Shown: positions 10,652 through 19,200 of the stretch, one piece after another
Layout: each line of letters begins with the position of its first letter
Position numbering within the stretch: position 1 is the stretch's first letter
NCBI GenBank assembly: GCA_012960835.1
Contig: DUAL01000030.1
Span: 11,270 to 44,950, forward strand
DNA: 33,681 nucleotides
Origin: Flavobacteriales bacterium
Lineage (GTDB): Bacteria; Bacteroidota; Bacteroidia; Flavobacteriales; BACL11
Reading direction: 5' to 3'
Notes under the pieces: generated by a model
Seen by the model: only the letters and a program-made list of their open reading frames with translations
What the model was told of the DNA's origin: nothing
Database searches by the model: none
Made by a program: the position numbers and the translations under genes

Positions 10652-11676
10652 CTTTTAATTATCGCTTTGTTTATTCTTTTAATAAGTGCTGACCCCTCAT
10701 AAATAAAGCCTGTATATACCTGCACCAAAGTAGCTCCTGCATCTAGTTTTTCTAGCGCATCTTCAGCAGAGTGGATACCACCTACCCCAATAATTGGGAA
10801 TGCTTTATTCGATTTATCCGCTAAGTACTTAATCACTTCAGTTGACCTAGCTTTAAGCGGCTTACCACTCAAGCCCCCATTACCAATGGCCTCCACCTTA
10901 GTTTTATTCGTTTTAAGTCCTTTTCTACCAATGGTTGTATTAGTTGCCACTACGCCATCAATTTTAGTGTCAGCCACAATTGCTATGATATCATCCAATT
11001 GCTCATTGGTTAAATCTGGGGCAATCTTTAATAAAATTGGTTTTCTTTTTTCTTTCTGATTATTAATTTTTTGCAAACTATTGAGTAATGCTGTTAATGG
11101 CTCTTTCTCCTGTAAATCCCTTAATCCTGGTGTGTTTGGAGAACTTACATTCACTGCAAAATAATCAACATAAGGAAACAATTTCTCAAAACAGATCTCA
11201 TAATCGGCTACTACGTTTTCGTTTGGCGTAACTTTATTTTTTCCAATATTTCCTCCAATAATAATGTTGGACTTTTTTCTTCTTAATCTAGCAACTACAG
11301 CCTCAATCCCTTCATTATTAAAACCCATTCGGTTGATAAGTGCATTGTCTTCTTTTAAGCGGAATAGCCTAGGCTTAGGATTACCCTCTTGAGGTAAAGG
11401 GGTTACGGTTCCTATCTCTACAAATCCAAAACCAAAGGATGCTAATTCATCAAACAGTTTTGCATCTTTATCAAAACCTGCTGCCAAACCAACTGGGTTT
11501 TCAAATTTTATTCCGAAAACTTCTCTAACTAATTTAGGATGGCTAACTTTAAACAGCAAGCGCCATGTCCACATTTTAAGCGGGACTATTGCCCCAATTT
11601 TTATGGCTTTGAAGGAGATATGATGTATAAATTCAGGATTGAAAAGAAATAAAATCGGACGGAATAATTTATACAT
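10648..11676 (-). CDS. pyrD: Dihydroorotate dehydrogenase (quinone)
   Basis: [81 protein letters not shown] overlap with next gene. Confidence 0.97.
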   Translation of the reverse strand: MYKLFRPILFLFNPEFIHHISFKAIKIGAIVPLKMWTWRLLFKVSHPKLVREVFGIKFENPVGLAAGFDKDAKLFDELASFGFGFVEIGTVTPLPQEGNPKPRLFRLKEDNALINRMGFNNEGIEAVVARLRRKKSNIIIGGNIGKNKVTPNENVVADYEICFEKLFPYVDYFAVNVSSPNTPGLRDLQEKEPLTALLNSLQKINNQKEKRKPILLKIAPDLTNEQLDDIIAIVADTKIDGVVATNTTIGRKGLKTNKTKVEAIGNGGLSGKPLKARSTEVIKYLADKSNKAFPIIGVGGIHSAEDALEKLDAGATLVQVYTGFIYEGSALIKRINKAIIKR

Positions 11677-11690
11677 GAAAGATTTTTAAG

Positions 11691-11698
11691 CAAAAATA
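11691..11698 (-). promoter_or_regulatory. -7 box TATTTTTG upstream of pyrD
   Basis: Exact TAnnTTTG 14 nt before the ATG. Confidence 0.5.
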
Positions 11699-11714
11699 CA
11701 AGATTGATTAAAAT

Positions 11715-12014
11715 TTACGCCTTTAACTCCTCAAAAGATTTATCATCATAAAAAACAACTACTTTTCCTATGGATTTAAAGAATTTTACTTCCTGTTGCT
11801 TTTGATTTTCTTGCATATAACCAATACCCGTAATGAGCCAATTGGCATTTAAGTCAGGATAACTATGCAATAGTTTCTGTAAAAAATCAATACTCGGCTT
11901 GTTTCTGCCGGAAAGTATGTGCGAAATAGTAGCACGGTTAACCCCAATATTATCAGCCAATGCTGAGGACTTTAAGCTCTCTGATTCCATCCAATTTTTA
12001 AGTCTATTATTCAT
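11715..12014 (-). CDS. Small XRE-family helix-turn-helix regulator
   Basis: 99 aa; LADNIGVNRATISHILSGRNKPSIDFLQKLLHSYPDLNANWLITG. Confidence 0.88.
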   Translation of the reverse strand: MNNRLKNWMESESLKSSALADNIGVNRATISHILSGRNKPSIDFLQKLLHSYPDLNANWLITGIGYMQENQKQQEVKFFKSIGKVVVFYDDKSFEELKA

Positions 12015-12287
12015 TTATTTTATTATTTACAAATGTTAATAGCAAAACTACAAATATATTTTAATTTACCAAATTATTTTAACTTAATCATGGTTAATTA
12101 CTATACCTAGTACTTGATATAAAAAATATAACTGATTGATTTTTAAATATTTTTATTATATTTAATTAATTCAATGCAATAATATGAATTTATAGCTGAT
12201 TTTAGTACTATTTTGTTTACAAATGTAAATTATTTTAGAAAATACCCTGTAGATTTGTATGTTAATTGTAGTAAATTGAAAATATTT

Positions 12288-13013
12288 CTACCCTACTCTC
12301 CAACTAAATCCAACTGACACGTAATTCATTTTATGATTCAATCCTAAACCAAATGAATAATCAAGTTGGAAATGATTATTCAAAAGATAGGTTAGACCTG
12401 TATTAATTGAAGATGTTTGATTACCCAAACCTATAAATTCACCAAAAGGTTCAATATAAATACTAACTGATTCACTTACTATACTACCAAGCACTATAGA
12501 ATAAGTATAAATTTCATTATCTTTAGATAAATAATTATACCCTATATTGCAAGCAATTCCTATCTCATCGTTTAAATCTTTAGAGATACAAAATTTATTA
12601 ATCATTTGCACTTCCTTATTGCTTAGCTCATTGCTTCCAGTTGGTAAAGTAAGATGAGACAAAATTGCACAATTAACAGAATTATTATGAAATAATTCTA
12701 CTTTTACCCCTAATTCTAAATCACTAACCAAAAACTTACCAATCTTACCTTGATAAAACTTAATCTGATTAAGAAGCCTTAATTCAACACCTTTATAAAT
12801 TCCATACCTAAAAAGGTTTGATGGTAATGATATGTTTCTATTTGTTTTATCTTCACCAATATATTCTATTAACAAACCGCTTTCAATCTGCAACTGACCA
12901 ACCTCTACTGAAAACGAACTCTCTGTTTGGTCTGGTCTATCGGTAATGATTGATTGAGAAAATATTAAAGAATTAACTGTTATTAATACAATAAATATTA
13001 AACTTAGCTTCAT
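12288..13013 (-). CDS. Putative outer-membrane transporter/porin-like beta-barrel (MetA-pathway/pfam13557-like)
   Basis: MKLSLIFIVLITVNSLIFSQ signal peptide; ITDRPDQTESSFSVEVGQLQIESGL motif; alternating C-terminal strands. Start at 13013 preferred to 13040. Confidence 0.75.
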   Translation of the reverse strand: MKLSLIFIVLITVNSLIFSQSIITDRPDQTESSFSVEVGQLQIESGLLIEYIGEDKTNRNISLPSNLFRYGIYKGVELRLLNQIKFYQGKIGKFLVSDLELGVKVELFHNNSVNCAILSHLTLPTGSNELSNKEVQMINKFCISKDLNDEIGIACNIGYNYLSKDNEIYTYSIVLGSIVSESVSIYIEPFGEFIGLGNQTSSINTGLTYLLNNHFQLDYSFGLGLNHKMNYVSVGFSWRVG

Positions 13014-13029
13014 AATAGTAATTTTAATG

Positions 13030-13037
13030 CAAAAATA
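13030..13037 (-). promoter_or_regulatory. -7 box TATTTTTG for the outer-membrane protein gene
   Basis: Exact TAnnTTTG 16 nt before the ATG at 13013. Confidence 0.55.
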
Positions 13038-13042
13038 CAAAT

Positions 13043-13060
13043 ATTTAGACGTATCTAAAT
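13043..13060. promoter_or_regulatory. Candidate DtxR/MntR-family operator
   Basis: ATTTAGA-CGTA-TCTAAAT, perfect 7-bp arms, between divergent promoters and next to a DtxR-family gene. Confidence 0.6.
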
Positions 13061-13084
13061 TTTTATTTATACTAATTTAATTCT

Positions 13085-13092
13085 TATGTTTG
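13085..13092 (+). promoter_or_regulatory. -7 box TATGTTTG for the DtxR-family regulator
   Basis: TAnnTTTG exactly 4 nt before the ATG at 13097. Confidence 0.6.
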
Positions 13093-13096
13093 CAGC

Positions 13097-13753
13097 ATGA
13101 TTACCTTAACAGAAGAAAATTATTTAAAAGCCATTTTAGCCATCAGTTTGAATACTGATGGAAAAGTTTCTACGAATGCAATAGCAAATGAAATTGGCAC
13201 TTCTGCTGCCTCTGTTTCGGATATGTTAAAAAAGTTACAGGACAAGAAACTCATTAAATATGAAAAATACAAAGGAGTAATTTTAAGTAAAAAAGGGGAA
13301 AGTAAGGCCACAAATATCCTCAGGAAACACAGACTATGGGAAACTTTTTTAGTGAATAAATTAGCATTTGGCTGGGGAGAAGTACATGATGTAGCCGAGC
13401 AATTGGAACATATAAAATCAGAAGAATTAGTTGACAGATTGGATGCTTTTTTAAATCATCCTAAATTTGATCCTCATGGAGAGCCTATCCCAACAAAAAA
13501 TGGAAAGATTCCCAAAAGCAACACCATTCCATTAAATGAATTGACCAATGGAACCAATGGGAAAGTGATGGGCGTTACCTTAGATGAAAAAACATTTCTG
13601 GATTATCTGACCAAACTCAATATCAGTATAGGAACAGAAATTGAACTTTTAGAAACCATCCGTTTTGATCAATCCTTAAGTATAAAAGTAGCAAAACAAA
13701 CCCAGCACATCAGCAGTGATGTAGCCAAACACCTTTTAATTAAAATAATCTAA
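13097..13753 (+). CDS. DtxR/MntR-family metal-dependent transcriptional regulator
   Basis: TEENYLKAILAI..., HTH, RKHRLWETFLVNKLAFGWGEVHDVAEQLEHI, HPKFDPHGEPIP, C-terminal FeoA-like domain. Confidence 0.95.
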   Translation: MITLTEENYLKAILAISLNTDGKVSTNAIANEIGTSAASVSDMLKKLQDKKLIKYEKYKGVILSKKGESKATNILRKHRLWETFLVNKLAFGWGEVHDVAEQLEHIKSEELVDRLDAFLNHPKFDPHGEPIPTKNGKIPKSNTIPLNELTNGTNGKVMGVTLDEKTFLDYLTKLNISIGTEIELLETIRFDQSLSIKVAKQTQHISSDVAKHLLIKII

Positions 13754-13757
13754 ACAA

Positions 13758-14624
13758 ATGGAGAATTACGAATTATACAAATGGTTTATTCAGCAAAGCC
13801 CAATCATGCAGGCGCTTTATGCAGGGCTTTTCACTTGGGGATTAACCGCAATTGGTGCCGCATTGGTTTTCTTATTCAAAACAAGTAACCGTAAAGCATT
13901 AGATATTTCACTAGGATTTACAGGTGGAGTAATGATAGCTGCTAGTTTCTGGTCATTACTTGCCCCTTCCATTGCTTATGTAGAAATGCAAAATGAAATG
14001 GGACTTTCTGATTCCCCATCATGGTTTGCCCCAGCAGTAGGCTTCTTTTTAGGGGCTGTTTTTTTGTTTGGATTAGATAAAATAATACCTCACTTACACA
14101 TTTTCGCTAAAAGAGAAGAAGCTGAAGGAGTAGAAACTAATTGGAGAAAGACCATACTTTTAGTATTAGCAATTGCACTACACAACATCCCGGAAGGATT
14201 GGCAGTTGGAGTTGCATTTGGCGCACTTGCCAACCCTGAACTTTTAGGGATGGAAGGTCATTCTGTTTTCACCATTGGATCGGCAATTGCACTAGCAATA
14301 GGAATTGGAATACAAAATTTTCCAGAAGGATTTGCGGTATCTATGCCTCTTAGAAGGCAAGGTCTTAGCAGATGGAAATCATGGAAATGGGGACAACTTT
14401 CTGCCATTGTAGAACCTGTTTTTGCAGTAATTGGTGCAGCCATAGTAATGCAAGTATTGCCTATTTTACCGTATGCCCTAGCCTTTGCTGCTGGTGCTAT
14501 GATTTTTATTGTGGTGGAGGAAGTAATTCCTGAAAGCCAAAGAGGTGGTCATACTGATCTTGCCACTATGGGACTTATACTAGGGTTTATTGTAATGATG
14601 GTACTGGATGTCGCACTTGGATAG
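13758..14624 (+). CDS. ZIP-family metal transporter
   Basis: ALHNIPEGLAVGVAFGA and QNFPEGFAVSMPL motifs; EEVIPESQRGGH. Confidence 0.94.
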   Translation: MENYELYKWFIQQSPIMQALYAGLFTWGLTAIGAALVFLFKTSNRKALDISLGFTGGVMIAASFWSLLAPSIAYVEMQNEMGLSDSPSWFAPAVGFFLGAVFLFGLDKIIPHLHIFAKREEAEGVETNWRKTILLVLAIALHNIPEGLAVGVAFGALANPELLGMEGHSVFTIGSAIALAIGIGIQNFPEGFAVSMPLRRQGLSRWKSWKWGQLSAIVEPVFAVIGAAIVMQVLPILPYALAFAAGAMIFIVVEEVIPESQRGGHTDLATMGLILGFIVMMVLDVALG

Positions 14625-14634
14625 ATTCTTAATT

Positions 14635-14689
14635 TGCTGATTTGATAATATGCTAATTAATAAATTATCATCAAATTAATATTTCAGCA
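14635..14689. repeat. Imperfect palindrome in the ZIP-smpB intergenic region
   Basis: TGCTGA...TGATAAT...ATTATCA...TCAGCA nested arms (6 and 7 bp). Confidence 0.5.
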
Positions 14690-14706
14690 CATCAGTACAT
14701 TTTTTC

Positions 14707-14714
14707 TATCTTTG
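14707..14714 (+). promoter_or_regulatory. -7 box TATCTTTG for smpB
   Basis: TAnnTTTG exactly 4 nt before the ATG at 14719. Confidence 0.6.
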
Positions 14715-14718
14715 CAAT

Positions 14719-15174
14719 ATGTCATCCAAGGTAAATATCAAAAACCGTAAAGCATCATTCGAATATCAATTTATTGATAAATATGTAGCTGGAATAATGC
14801 TGCTTGGTACTGAAATAAAGTCAATTCGGAACAACCAAGCCAATATTTCGGATGCTCATTGCGTTTTTATTGAGGACGAACTATTTGTAAGAAATTTGCA
14901 CATAGCGGAATATAGCAATGGAGGGCACAACAATCATGAGCCTAAAAGAGAGAGAAAACTACTGTTGAATCGGCAGGAGCTTGGTAAAATGATAGGCAAG
15001 GTAAAAGAAAAAGGAATGTCCGTTATCCCTATTCGTTTGTTCATCAATGATAAAGGAAAGGCAAAATTGGAAATTGCACTCGCTAAGGGTAAAAAGATTT
15101 ATGACAAAAGAGAAAGCATAAAAGAGAAAGACCAAAAACGCGACATTGCAAGGGAACAATCTACTAGAAAATAA
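14719..15174 (+). CDS. smpB: SsrA-binding protein SmpB
   Basis: NRKASFEYQFIDKYVAGIMLLGTEIKSIR...NISDAHC...RERKLLLNRQEL...KAKLEIALAKGKKIYDKRESIKEKD. Confidence 0.98.
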   Translation: MSSKVNIKNRKASFEYQFIDKYVAGIMLLGTEIKSIRNNQANISDAHCVFIEDELFVRNLHIAEYSNGGHNNHEPKRERKLLLNRQELGKMIGKVKEKGMSVIPIRLFINDKGKAKLEIALAKGKKIYDKRESIKEKDQKRDIAREQSTRK

Positions 15175-15177
15175 AAG

Positions 15178-15251
15178 TGACTCTGGAGGGAGTCGAACCC
15201 CCAACCTCCTGATCCGTAGTCAGGTGCTCTATCCAATTAAGCTACAGAGCC
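15178..15251 (-). tRNA. tRNA-Arg(ACG)
   Basis: Minus strand GGCTCTGTAGCTTAATTGGATAGAGCACCTGACTACGGATCAGGAGGTTGGGGGTTCGACTCCCTCCAGAGTCA folds as a cloverleaf; loop CTACGGA; no encoded CCA. Confidence 0.96.
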
Positions 15252-15265
15252 ATCTTTTGAGGGCG

Positions 15266-15273
15266 CAAAGATA
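15266..15273 (-). promoter_or_regulatory. -7 box TATCTTTG upstream of tRNA-Arg
   Basis: Exact TAnnTTTG 14 nt before the mature tRNA 5' end. Confidence 0.5.
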
Positions 15274-15300
15274 ATTAACTAAAAATAGTAGATAAAATTT

Positions 15301-15570
15301 TTATACGATTTCTACATCCAAATCATATTGATTTAGATCGTTTTTAAAAGAAAGCAAGTCCTTAAATTTTCCAGTTTTAATAATACAAGAACCATTATAA
15401 TGGGTGATAGTTGCGCATTGTTCTGCCTGAATTGGATCATGCTCACAAATAGCTACAAGGCAATCGATAACATGATCAAAACTATTAAAATCATCATTAA
15501 TTAAAACCAACTTTTTCTGGTCAACTAATTGCTTTTTTCCTTTGGGTGAGAGATGGGGATTATATTTCAT
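15301..15570 (-). CDS. clpS: ATP-dependent Clp protease adaptor ClpS
   Basis: KLVLINDDFNSFDHVIDCLVAICEHDPIQAEQCATITHYNGSCIIKTG. Confidence 0.94.
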   Translation of the reverse strand: MKYNPHLSPKGKKQLVDQKKLVLINDDFNSFDHVIDCLVAICEHDPIQAEQCATITHYNGSCIIKTGKFKDLLSFKNDLNQYDLDVEIV

Positions 15571-15573
15571 AAT

Positions 15574-16212
15574 TTATTTTTTACCGAATTTAGCTTTATT
15601 TTCTTCTCGTCTTATTAGCCTTTCAATATTTTTTTGGTGAGTTATTAACGAGAGAATGGGGACAAATATGGAAAATATGATTAAAGAAGAGTTAGTATTA
15701 TTCATTCCTAATATAACAATTACGATAAAAGGAAATGCCAATGATGCAATAATTGAACTTAAAGAAACATACTTACTTATAAGAAAAGCAATAACAAAAA
15801 CTAGGGCAGAAAGTAAAGCCGCCTGCCAGTAAATTCCTAACATAAAGCCAAGCATAGTAGCGATACCTTTTCCACCCCTGAAACCCGTATAAATAGGGAA
15901 CAGATGCCCTATTACAGCTGCAATACCAAAAACTAATTTTAGCTCAAAAAACTTTTCATCTGACAAGAGCTGATTATCAGTAACAAAATAAACAAGATTT
16001 ACAGCTAACCATCCCTTTAAAATATCCATTAGCAAAACAGGAACACCTGCTTTTGCCCCTAAAGTTCTGAAAGTATTAGTAGCGCCAGCATTACCACTTC
16101 CGTATTCTCTTACATCCGTATTGTAAAAAGTTCGCCCCAGCCAAACAGCTGATGGAAATGCTCCAATTAGATACGCAAAAGTTAAAAATAATATGTTTTC
16201 AGTAGTTAGCAT
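15574..16212 (-). CDS. plsY: Glycerol-3-phosphate acyltransferase PlsY
   Basis: YLIGAFPSAVWLGR, YGSGNAGATNTFRTLG, GHLFPIYTGFRGGKGIATMLG. Confidence 0.96.
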   Translation of the reverse strand: MLTTENILFLTFAYLIGAFPSAVWLGRTFYNTDVREYGSGNAGATNTFRTLGAKAGVPVLLMDILKGWLAVNLVYFVTDNQLLSDEKFFELKLVFGIAAVIGHLFPIYTGFRGGKGIATMLGFMLGIYWQAALLSALVFVIAFLISKYVSLSSIIASLAFPFIVIVILGMNNTNSSLIIFSIFVPILSLITHQKNIERLIRREENKAKFGKK

Positions 16213-16234
16213 TTAAAGTTCGGCAATATAGTAA

Positions 16235-19200
16235 TTAATGCTTTTTCTCCATTTCTTTTACAAAACGATCAACTGATTGCTGAGGTGCTATCTGATAACG
16301 AAATGCTGGAATACCTCCTTTATGAGGCGCTTTTCGTTTTCCTTCTTTTATTTCTTGAATGGCTTCATTAAATTCTAAATTGGATGATCGTGCTCGCATC
16401 ACTCCAGATTTATAATTAAAGTAATAGCTTTCGTAAGATTCTGTTACTAAATAGATAGTAAGAATATCATTATTTCTGCCTTTTTTAATTTTGATGTAAC
16501 TATCCTTTAGAAAGCTATTTAATTGATAGTCAACCATACTTCCTAATCCAATACTTCCAATAGAATAATACGCTTTTTCCTTTCCGTCCCATCTCAGCTC
16601 TAAGTCGGTAAAGCTCATGGTATGATTTAGGGCATCAGGGAATTCAACAAATTCTGCTCTAGTTTCCAACTCCAAGAGCAACATCTCTGCCTCTTCCTTT
16701 CCAACAATTCTTCCTAAAGTTTTTCCGTAAAATTCACTTTCAAATTCATAATTCTCAATTCCTGGTGACAGAAATATATCTTCTGCCATCACCTTTAAAG
16801 CTTTCTCAGAAAAGAAAAAATCTAATAGTAAAAACAGACGCATCTGCTCTTTATCCGCTAAAATATTATGTTCTACAAAACCTGCTGTTTCTACCTTAAT
16901 TCTTCCTAAAAAAATACCTAAATCCATAAGTCCATCTCCCTTTGTTTTGCACTGCTTATCGTAAAGGCGAAAAATATTAGAAAGCGTATCGTATCCGCTA
17001 ACTACAAATGCTGATTCATTTTTGTCATAATACAGAAAATAAGAAGCAGAAAGTAAATCAATATCCATACTTCTATTTTTACGATTTAAAAATGTAGAAT
17101 AGACATTGGAGGAATCTGCCCCCATTATTAGCCCAGTGGTTAATCGCTCATCATCATCATTTACAACTACTGAATCCAATTCAAGCGTGATATTATCTGG
17201 GGCAATTTCTGAAGTGAATCGCACCCACTCAATTGGAATAAAAGAGCACTGATGATCCATCTTGAAATAACCATCAAAAGTCAAGTATTTATCATCTGCT
17301 GATAAATTCACTACTCCTTTAAAACTAAATTTAGCACCTAACTTAAATGGCTTCTCCCCTTCAACCGAACCACTTGCAATCGTCATTTTATCGTCATTAA
17401 CACTAATTTTTTGGAACAAAATAGTTTGCTCTTTATTTAGTTCGTCCTTGTAGGTGTAATCGCCAGAACCAGTATAATTGTTTTTACCCTTGATATTGAT
17501 ACTCGCCTTTTTGAAGGTATGGTATTCTGTTAGGTTATTGGTTAAAACTGTCGCATTCTCAAGAATTCGGATAAATGCTTTTTTCTCAACGATAACTTTA
17601 CCAGAATCAGGGAAAATAGTGGCATCTGCCACCTCAATTTTATCCACTCCTCTAGCATGAATCACATAATCTTTTAAGCTATAATTTGCTGTTTTTGCAA
17701 TAAAACTGAGGGAATCCTGTAATGGATGAGAAGATACAAATTCAGTTCCTAAGGAAGATTTGCTTGTTTCGCCCAACTCCAATAGTTGCTCTTTCATATA
17801 CCATTTCAGTTTATCGATATAACAGATGTATTGATTTTCCGGAAGTCGAACATAGGATTCTGATCCATTGGAATAGAACATCCCTATTTTCTCTTCTAAG
17901 TCGATATGAGTTCTTAAATTTTTAGACTCAAATGCAATGCCTTCCAAATCATCCGCATGCACTACTAAATCAGCAGTGTCGGCATTAAAAAATACGGTAT
18001 TATACATAAAGAAATTAGAAGTTACTTCTGCTTTATCTAATTTCATAATTCCATTTCCAGTCAATCCGGTTGGGCGTAATTCTATATCGCCATCCAATGT
18101 TACTTGTCCGTTATAAAAACTAAATTCACTTTGTTTTTTGTAAATATTCATTACATCATAATAGGGCTGATAATGTACATAAGTAGTGGTATTATTTGCT
18201 TCTGGAAATTCAATCCCCTCTCTTACAGCTAATAAGTTAAATTGCTGAGTGTGTAAGTTCGTGGAATCAGGGAAAAACAGAATATTATCAGCAATAGAAA
18301 CTGAGGTAAGATACTCCATTTTTCCACTTCCTTTTATTCCTTTATTACTTAACTGAATCTCATTAAAATATTTTCCTTTCCCACCATAAATTGGAAACCC
18401 ATCTTTAGGAGTGTTTCTTTTAAAGCCGAGTGAATAATCCTTTTGTAAGCGCAAAGTATCATCAAAAACAGGGAATATTCCTGCCGATTTAAAAGTTCCT
18501 GCAAACCTTAATCCTTTTCCTGTAAAGTTTTCTAAACTATCAATCTCAAAGGGAAGCAAATGAAAGGAAACCCTATCCCTGTCATACACCCCATTGTAAA
18601 TACTTTTTCTATCGTAAAAAACATAAGAATCTTCATAGCTTCTAAAAATAGGATAGCCCGGAAAACTATCTTTTCTCAATCCCGATTTATTAGTAGGATG
18701 ATCAATTTGCAAATCGCCAGTAACCGCCTCAATTACCGTCTTAATTTTTGTAAGGATTTCATCTCCATACATATCTCTTCTAATTGGTTCTAGTGGAACA
18801 GAAAGCTGCACAGAATCAATTTTGTTTAAATCTACCCAAAAGCTATCGTAATGAAAATAGAAGTCTTTTCCGAAAAGATTGAACCTACCATTTCCAGCAG
18901 AAATTTGCCCAGAGAAAATAAAATCTCTGTTTTTCTTTATTACTATTCTACCATCTGTTGGATACATATAAACTCTTTGGGAATCGGAAAGCGTAATTTC
19001 AGGAACCCCTAAAATATTCAAATCTTTGGTTTTGATATTCAGGGCAGAATTAATTTGCATTTTCATTGCCCCAGAAGTGCTTTGAACTTGCGATTTGAAA
19101 CTAATCACATCATAATCCCCTTTCCCTGACTTTGCTTTTAAGTAGTTGTGAAGTTTTCCTAGTACTTTTATTCTCTGCTCACCATAGTCATAATACACAA

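Noticed and set aside
15175-15300. tRNA-Arg as an integration (att) site for a mobile element
   Set aside because: Flanked directly by smpB and clpS, with no integrase, no duplicated tRNA 3' end noticed, and no foreign genes.
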